DNA of 64,000 nt from the NCBI GenBank assembly GCA_949752735.1, contig OX457041.1:23664390-23728389 (forward strand), given 5' to 3'. The position numbers and the translations under genes are program-made. The notes under the pieces were generated by a model. It saw nothing but the letters and a program-made list of their open reading frames with translations. It made no database searches and was not told the DNA's origin. Numbering within the stretch: the first letter of the stretch is position 1; every line of letters starts with the position of its first letter. Below are positions 23,773-64,000 of this stretch, in pieces. Origin of the DNA: Lumbricus terrestris. Taxonomy: Eukaryota > Annelida > Clitellata > Crassiclitellata > Lumbricidae.

Positions 23773-23868
23773 ATGCACCAACGCGATGCCAACGACAACG
23801 TGGACTGTCCTTATCCTCTGCATTGCTCATTGTCTGAATTCTGCACCCCAACCATTAATGGTTCCTGA
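23773..23868 (+). promoter_or_regulatory. Upstream overlapping reading frame, copy 1
   Basis: An ATG 13 nt before the chosen start opens a 31-codon frame (MHQRDANDN...) that overlaps the protease start out of frame. The same arrangement exists in copy 2. It could lower translation of the main frame; this is inference. Confidence 0.4.
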
Positions 23869-25873
23869 ACCCCGAACTTCTATAGAAGACGGAGGTAAAC
23901 AGGAAAGTACTTCCGACAACACACACTTCAACCAAAGTACAAATCCGCCGCCCCCATATTCTCTTCCTCTGCAGAGGCTAAGCGATCTGGTTCCCTACTT
24001 CGAAACGGTTCAGCTGATCGTTCGACCAATATCTCCAAACCAGAAAGTAGATATTGGAATTTCGGTCGAATTCCACGCCTTCAACCGGACGTTTTCCATG
24101 AATCTCCATCGTGCAACGGAAATCGATTCCGCCATTATTCTTCCCACTACCAAAGTCGTCAGCTTTGCTTCAACTGGTAAACGCACTCAGACAGTGGAGG
24201 ATTTGGGAGTGACAGTTCTCGTCGGCATCGAAACGGACTGTCCGGAATGTTCGCGAATCTACGGAACAATGTTCAGAGACGACTTAGAGTTCGCCTTGCA
24301 CTCTCCGACAGAAAGCTACTTTGTGGAGCCGATCTCGAAGTATCCACAACTGAACCGGACAGGAAAGCATCTTGCTGTGGTTTACCGACGTTCCGACATC
24401 CGATTCACAGCCACGTTCAACGACTCCCAACCCAGGGATCTCTCTGGAAAATATCGGAAAATTATGAGCGAAGGATCTTTTCGAAAGCGGGCGCGTAGCC
24501 GTCGACATATCTTAGCAGACCCGGCACAGTCTTGCAACTTGATGGTCGTTGCCGACCACACGTTTTTCGAGAGGATCGGGCATCGAAACAAAGAACAAGC
24601 GGTCACAGAGATGGTAAATCACGTTGCTGCAGCGGATTTTGTCTTTCGCATGACAGATTTCGACGGCGATTCGGTTGGCGACAATATCGGTGTCTCGATC
24701 GGGGCGGTTAGCATCTTCCAGGATGCTAATGCTCCCGGATACACATTGCGAAGGGTGGACACAGGAGCCGCAGTTACATTACTAGCTTTCACGACCTACG
24801 GTTTCGAACAATTCTGCGCCGCCGTCTTGTTTACATTCCGGGACCTTGGGACAACTCTCGGTGTTTCGTACACCCCCATTAATGGAGAAATTAATTACGG
24901 AATATGCGCTAAGCCAACTACGATCTATCGATATCATAAGCCCGTGGGGTCAATTACGTTGAACACGGTATTGGTCACGCAGCTAAGTGGCGGTAGCGTG
25001 GTTCCGCGAGCTATTTTGTCACTCGTCATTACTCATGAGTTAGGTCATTCGTTCGGATCGGAACACGACAATAGCTTCTGTAATACGGCGTGCAATCCCA
25101 ACGCATCACTTCTTGGAAATTACATAATGCATTCAAAGCGCGACCTCTACGACTCTCTCCTCGCCAAAAACGAATGGACCTTCTCTCCATGCTCCGTTCA
25201 TCAAATCCAGAAAATCATCGTCGCACGCAAAGACACCTGCTTCCTTAAGCAACCTTTTCCCATCTGTGGAAACCTAATCTTGAACCTCGGAGAGCAGTGT
25301 GACTGTGGAAACGTCTACTCGTGTGCCGTCATCGACCCTTGCTGTCGTCCTCCTTCGATGAGTACCGTCAGTGCGAGTGACGCTGGTTGCACCTACGCTA
25401 CCGCAGACGGATGTCAATGCAGTCCTCGCTGGGACCGTTGCTGCGGTAACTCAGGCTTAGTACGACCAGCATCGGAGGCATTCGTCTGTCTAATTGCCAC
25501 GGATTGTACGATGGCTTCCGTCTGTGACGGGAGCTCAGCGTCTTGTCCAGCGCCACGTTTTGTCACCGATCAAACAGACTGCGCTGGAGGAGAGGGAAAG
25601 TGTCGCAGTGGGGTGTGTAGCCGCAGCGTGTGCACGAGCAACGGCCTGGCGGACTGCAGCTGCCAGTGGCCCGAGTCGGCCAAGTGCAAGGTCTGCTGTG
25701 GATGCATCACCTCAGGCGCTGAGATCAGCTGTCTGCCTGCCGAGTGGTTGGCGCTGAGTGTTGGACCGGGAGATGATCAGCTCCAGGCGCCCATCTACCT
25801 GCTGCCGGGGACGCAGTGCGATGGCGGAATGGGCAAGTGCAGCAGTGACGCTGTCTACGTTCGTCATACATGA
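23786..25873 (+). CDS. ADAM17-like: ADAM17-like secreted metalloprotease, intronless, copy 1
   Basis: Single-exon gene, 695 aa. A signal peptide (about 1-20) is followed by a prodomain and a proprotein-convertase site (RKRARSRR, about 233-240). The reprolysin-type catalytic domain has the zinc motif HELGHSFGSEH (His417, Glu418, His421, His427) and a Met-turn NYIM. The disintegrin-like domain starts at Cys494 (CGNLILNLGEQCDCG). A membrane-proximal cysteine-rich domain (from about 599) has CKVCCGC, as in ADAM17. ADAM17 normally continues into a membrane segment; this protein stops before it, so it should be secreted. ADAM17/TACE sheds membrane-protein ectodomains; the substrate here is unknown. 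No obvious cysteine switch precedes the convertase site. It is convergent with the kinase gene. The family call rests on motif order; ADAM10-like is the alternative. Confidence 0.92.
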   Translation: MPTTTWTVLILCIAHCLNSAPQPLMVPEPRTSIEDGGKQESTSDNTHFNQSTNPPPPYSLPLQRLSDLVPYFETVQLIVRPISPNQKVDIGISVEFHAFNRTFSMNLHRATEIDSAIILPTTKVVSFASTGKRTQTVEDLGVTVLVGIETDCPECSRIYGTMFRDDLEFALHSPTESYFVEPISKYPQLNRTGKHLAVVYRRSDIRFTATFNDSQPRDLSGKYRKIMSEGSFRKRARSRRHILADPAQSCNLMVVADHTFFERIGHRNKEQAVTEMVNHVAAADFVFRMTDFDGDSVGDNIGVSIGAVSIFQDANAPGYTLRRVDTGAAVTLLAFTTYGFEQFCAAVLFTFRDLGTTLGVSYTPINGEINYGICAKPTTIYRYHKPVGSITLNTVLVTQLSGGSVVPRAILSLVITHELGHSFGSEHDNSFCNTACNPNASLLGNYIMHSKRDLYDSLLAKNEWTFSPCSVHQIQKIIVARKDTCFLKQPFPICGNLILNLGEQCDCGNVYSCAVIDPCCRPPSMSTVSASDAGCTYATADGCQCSPRWDRCCGNSGLVRPASEAFVCLIATDCTMASVCDGSSASCPAPRFVTDQTDCAGGEGKCRSGVCSRSVCTSNGLADCSCQWPESAKCKVCCGCITSGAEISCLPAEWLALSVGPGDDQLQAPIYLLPGTQCDGGMGKCSSDAVYVRHT

Positions 25874-26013
25874 AAGAGTATAGGCCCTACCCCGCAGAAA
25901 AAGTGTCATTTATTCTTCCATCCTCTCTTGTCTCCAGTCGCATTGCCACTAAGTCGATCCACGGCGCTCGCTCTGGCCACGCCTCTCTTCATTGAGTTTA
26001 GGTAAACAGTGTA

Positions 26014-26019
26014 AATAAA
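26014..26019 (+). promoter_or_regulatory. Candidate poly(A) signal of ADAM17-like copy 1
   Basis: AATAAA 141 nt after the stop codon. The homologous site in copy 2 reads 'aacaaa' (near 34443). Confidence 0.5.
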
Positions 26020-26433
26020 GACATCAGGTGTAGATAAAGTGCTGGACCCAGAAGTATTATTATTCCTGGTATATCACTTTGTCGTCATCCAAAATAGAAT
26101 CGAGTCAAGGCAGATGTGGTCTTCTGAGTTTGGAATCAGTGCTTTGTGGTCTATATTTCTGCAGTATATATATACATATATTTTTTTCAGTCTGTTTTCT
26201 AACTCACTCACTCTGTCTGTCTGTCTGTTTTCGCTGTGTCTGTGTGTATTCTGGTGTCGAGGCGACTACTCGAGACTACTTCATTTCTACAGCTCAACTA
26301 AACACTACTCTTCCGATGGTAAGAATCATCAAGCTAGCAGAGAGGTTGAGAGAAGACGATTTCTTGTAAACTTGTGTGATGGGAAACAGAAGAGGGCTTG
26401 CATGCATGGTCTCCTTGATGTTCATTCATTCAT

Positions 26434-26960
26434 TCATTATTAGCATTTATATAGCGCCCCTTCAAGAAACTACTCAGAGGCGCTCCCAGCCCAGCCACGG
26501 CAAAAGAAAAAAGATTTAAGGGACTTAAGGAATAAGGATTGACTGGTCAGGTGGAGGAGATGGAGGTTAGGGGGGAGGTCATTCCAGATTGACGGCACCA
26601 CAACCGAGAAGGCTCGACACTGTCTGGTAGCCAAGCGAGCCCGTGGAACAAGCAGTTGTCCCTTTGCAGCAGAGCGAAGGGTCCGACGCGCTTCAATGTC
26701 AGAGACTGGGCGACAAAGAATGCGCAGGTAGGATGGAGCGCAACCAAGGATACAACGTGAGACCAGGGCAGCAATTCGATAATGGATGCGTTGGGCTATT
26801 GGCAACCAATGCAGCACATCACGCATGTAGGTAGAAACAGAGGAAAATTTAGGGATTCGTCCAATGAGCCGGGCAGCAGAGCGCAGAACCCGATCTAACC
26901 GACCCAGAACCCCAAGTGGGAGGCCAACAAGGATTGAGCAACAATGGTCGATTCATCTAG
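26434..26960 (-). mobile_element. CR1/L2-like LINE fragment, second family
   Basis: The minus strand encodes MRDVLHWLPIAQRIHYRIAA, then LGCAPSYLR and IWNDLPP, and ends 3' in an (ATTC)n-type tail (about 26420-26440). It sits inside the duplicated unit of ADAM copy 1 and is absent at the equivalent point of copy 2. Confidence 0.8.
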
Positions 26961-27040
26961 CATCTGGGATAGGCCCTAAATGAGAGAAATTGGGAAACTT
27001 AAGGGAAGTGGCTTCAGCATCCGATCGATGGCAAAAAGGA

Positions 27041-27827
27041 GCATTGTACACAGTGAGACGCATCTGATCCATGGCTGTCCCTCTTCCCACTCTATGTATC
27101 TCCGCACTACATAATGCCACTGAATTAGCATTGCATTATACTATTCAACGATTTTCGTCCCTTCAGGTAGTTCTATATCGTCAGCGTATACGGTTATCTC
27201 CAATCGTTCGAGTGTGCTGTTTCATGACGGAGCCACGAGGCTCAAGGTGACATTGGCAAGATCGTAAGAACGCATGGGCACATGTCTTACAGAGCGAAAC
27301 AGGGGTCCATGCCGGATCTCTGGAACTTGGGGTATGAAAATCTAGATAAGCCACTTCTTAACCTTATGCCACAAAATTCTCAATCATAAGGTCAACTTCC
27401 AGAGTATCTGCTTAGGGCAAATATCACAGGAGTTTACCAACGGTGAAACAAATTAACAATACACCAGTACAAAAGCTATTTGAGCATCAGCGTACTGTTG
27501 TCTCGTCTTTTTAGCCAAGGGTTTCATGTCTTACCATCTATATGGCACTTATTGGGAAAATCAGCCACAAGATTGAAGTCCTACACATGGCATTGAACAC
27601 GCTATACTCGAGTCATCCTGTCATCGCAACTGACATAGGCCTACGAACAAAATTTCAAGAGCCAACCATTCCCACACACTAATTTCTGTTGCTCAACTAG
27701 CCTACTAGTACAACGCCAATTGTTGGAATTTAGAGTGTGAGTCCTGGAATGTAATCGTCCGCAACGATTTCTGCTACCGGTATATATTTACAAGTGCAAC
27801 TTCAGTTCCTATGGTTTTAAAAGCTTG
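27041..27827. other. Spacer between ADAM17-like copy 1 and the kinase 3' end
   Basis: No gene recognised. Any kinase 3' UTR and downstream elements would lie here. Confidence 0.45.
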
Positions 27828-27832
27828 TTTAT

Positions 27833-27833
<1 letters not shown>
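27828..27833 (-). promoter_or_regulatory. Poly(A) signal overlapping the kinase stop codon
   Basis: On the minus strand the stop TGA is followed without gap by ATAAA, so AATAAA starts on the last base of the stop codon. If used, the 3' UTR would be only some 15-25 nt. Confidence 0.5.
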
Positions 27834-63112
<35,279 letters not shown>

Positions 63113-63637
63113 GTCTGCCCGAGTCGTCAATTAAGTTCGTCAACTATAGCAAAACAAGACGATGCTAAATGTAGGCTACTACATCTGTAGACCTATCTCG
63201 ACCGGTTTACAGTCAACTGACAAAATCTCATTAAATTCGGGAGTATAATATCTCCGCACTGACAATAATTTGATTCGCGCATCTGTACATGTAATACTCC
63301 GCGGCCTCACCACCGATATAATAGGCCATGGATATAGTCACGACGCGTAACAAGTAGGCCTTGAATCATGGACCGCATGGGCTGAAAGCGAAAGGCATGA
63401 TAGGCCCCAGCTGCCCTGGCCAAAGCCTATTATTTTTGAGCTGATGAGCATATTTAAGTGCATAATAATTAGATATAAATATAACGCGGTCGTTAAACCT
63501 GCTTATCTGCATGATGTGTATGATGTGTATGCAATGAAGGCCTATATGGTTCGTTAGGCTTAAAGTTTCCATTGCAGCAGAAAAGCATGTGGCAGCAGGC
63601 GACATCCTTGTGGTCTTCTCAGAAGGCCTGTATAATT

Positions 63638-63683
<46 letters not shown>

Positions 63684-63796
63684 GCAGAGGCGACGTTAGA
63701 GCAGCCTGTTGTGAGCCTGTGAAGTATATCATGATTATTCACAGCATTATAATTACGTTCGATTTATTTGGCGGGCAGTGCTCGCGATCTTGACAG
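63113..63796. other. Kinase 5' flank
   Basis: Should hold the promoter and 5' UTR of the kinase. No clear TATA box at a fixed spacing; a (TA)n microsatellite is at about 63640-63682. Confidence 0.4.
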
Positions 63797-64000
63797 TGGC
63801 GGCGCCAGGAATTCAGTTGGGGGCAGTGGCGTCTACCAATGGGGGGGGGGGGGGGATTGGGGGGTTGGGAGAACGTTCTCCCACAGTTTCTGAAAGTGGG
63901 GGTTTGACGTTTTTCGGGTGTAAATTGGGGGGGTTGGTGAATTTCTATTAAATAAAGGCCTGGAATACGAAAATTATTATTTGTGCATCGTTTATTCTCG
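63797..64000. mobile_element. Left ends of hAT-type elements cut by the window edge
   Basis: cagtggcggcgccaggaatt starts at 63797 and a second cagtggcgtctaccaat at about 63826, followed by a G run of about 15. The right ends lie beyond the window. Confidence 0.6.

Larger units (their letters stand above)
23455..27040 (+). repeat. Duplicated unit carrying ADAM17-like copy 1
   Basis: The 5' flank (about 23470-23785), the coding region and the 3' flank, up to the words 'aaacttaagggaagtggcttcagcatccg' (about 26993-27021), are shared with 31915-35020. Copy 1 additionally holds a LINE insertion at 26434-26960. Similarity in both flanks shows duplication at the DNA level. Confidence 0.85.

Noticed and set aside
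23786..25873. Snake-venom-type toxin metalloprotease
   Set aside because: Shared ADAM domains explain the likeness; the membrane-proximal pattern and catalytic-domain context fit ADAM17 better.
26039..26443. 134-residue frame after ADAM17-like copy 1
   Set aside because: Lies in the duplicated 3' flank; the equivalent frame is broken in copy 2 and it has no motif.

Overview
The window is intron-rich metazoan DNA. It carries two host genes with animal-type exon structure, two intronless ADAM-family genes, and dense nested transposable elements. The host proteins, the CR1/L2-like LINEs, the many hAT-type elements and the frequent 'taggccta' words fit a marine invertebrate, possibly a deuterostome. 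That placement is inference; the sequence alone does not name the species.

Region 1-12 kb is almost entirely repeats. It holds a 1.75-kb hAT-type element (837-2591) with nested MITE and foldback DNA, a tRNA-related SINE, a 5'-truncated CR1/L2-like LINE (about 3225-4945, minus), an RTE-like LINE fragment, a TTAA-flanked element (6729-7220), and a second LINE copy split by a 3.36-kb hAT-type element (8118-11478) that contains a 118-bp satellite array.

Region 12-18 kb is a complete four-exon gene on the plus strand for MRGBP, the MRG-binding (Eaf7-like) subunit of the NuA4/TIP60 chromatin complex (207 aa). Its first intron holds an 832-bp hAT-type element, a SINE, foldback DNA and a LINE fragment.

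Region 18.5-23.5 kb is a 1.45-kb terminal-inverted-repeat element, a degenerate tandem array and a decayed LINE.

Region 23.8-63.1 kb is dominated by a ten-exon gene on the minus strand (27833-63112) for a catalytic subunit of cAMP-dependent protein kinase (355 aa). Every exon end fits GT-AG or GC-AG splicing, and exons 2-9 have the lengths I remember for the vertebrate genes. Two near-identical intronless ADAM17-like metalloprotease genes lie on the plus strand: one tail-to-tail with the kinase gene (23786-25873), the other nested antisense in kinase intron 6 (32244-34310). Both have the zinc site, the disintegrin-like and the membrane-proximal domains but end before any membrane segment, so they look secreted. 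They arose by DNA duplication of a unit of at least 3 kb.

Kinase intron 5 holds a hAT-type element (36022-51454) into which a 14.5-kb composite LTR retrotransposon (36303-50824) inserted. This composite has four LTR segments and two internal regions. The intact internal region encodes one 1093-aa Gag-protease protein and no reverse transcriptase or integrase. The Gag reading frame begins inside the LTR and crosses the primer-binding site. This element is the most unusual object in the window.

Region 56-64 kb is kinase intron 1, the myristoylation-type first exon, and the upstream flank.
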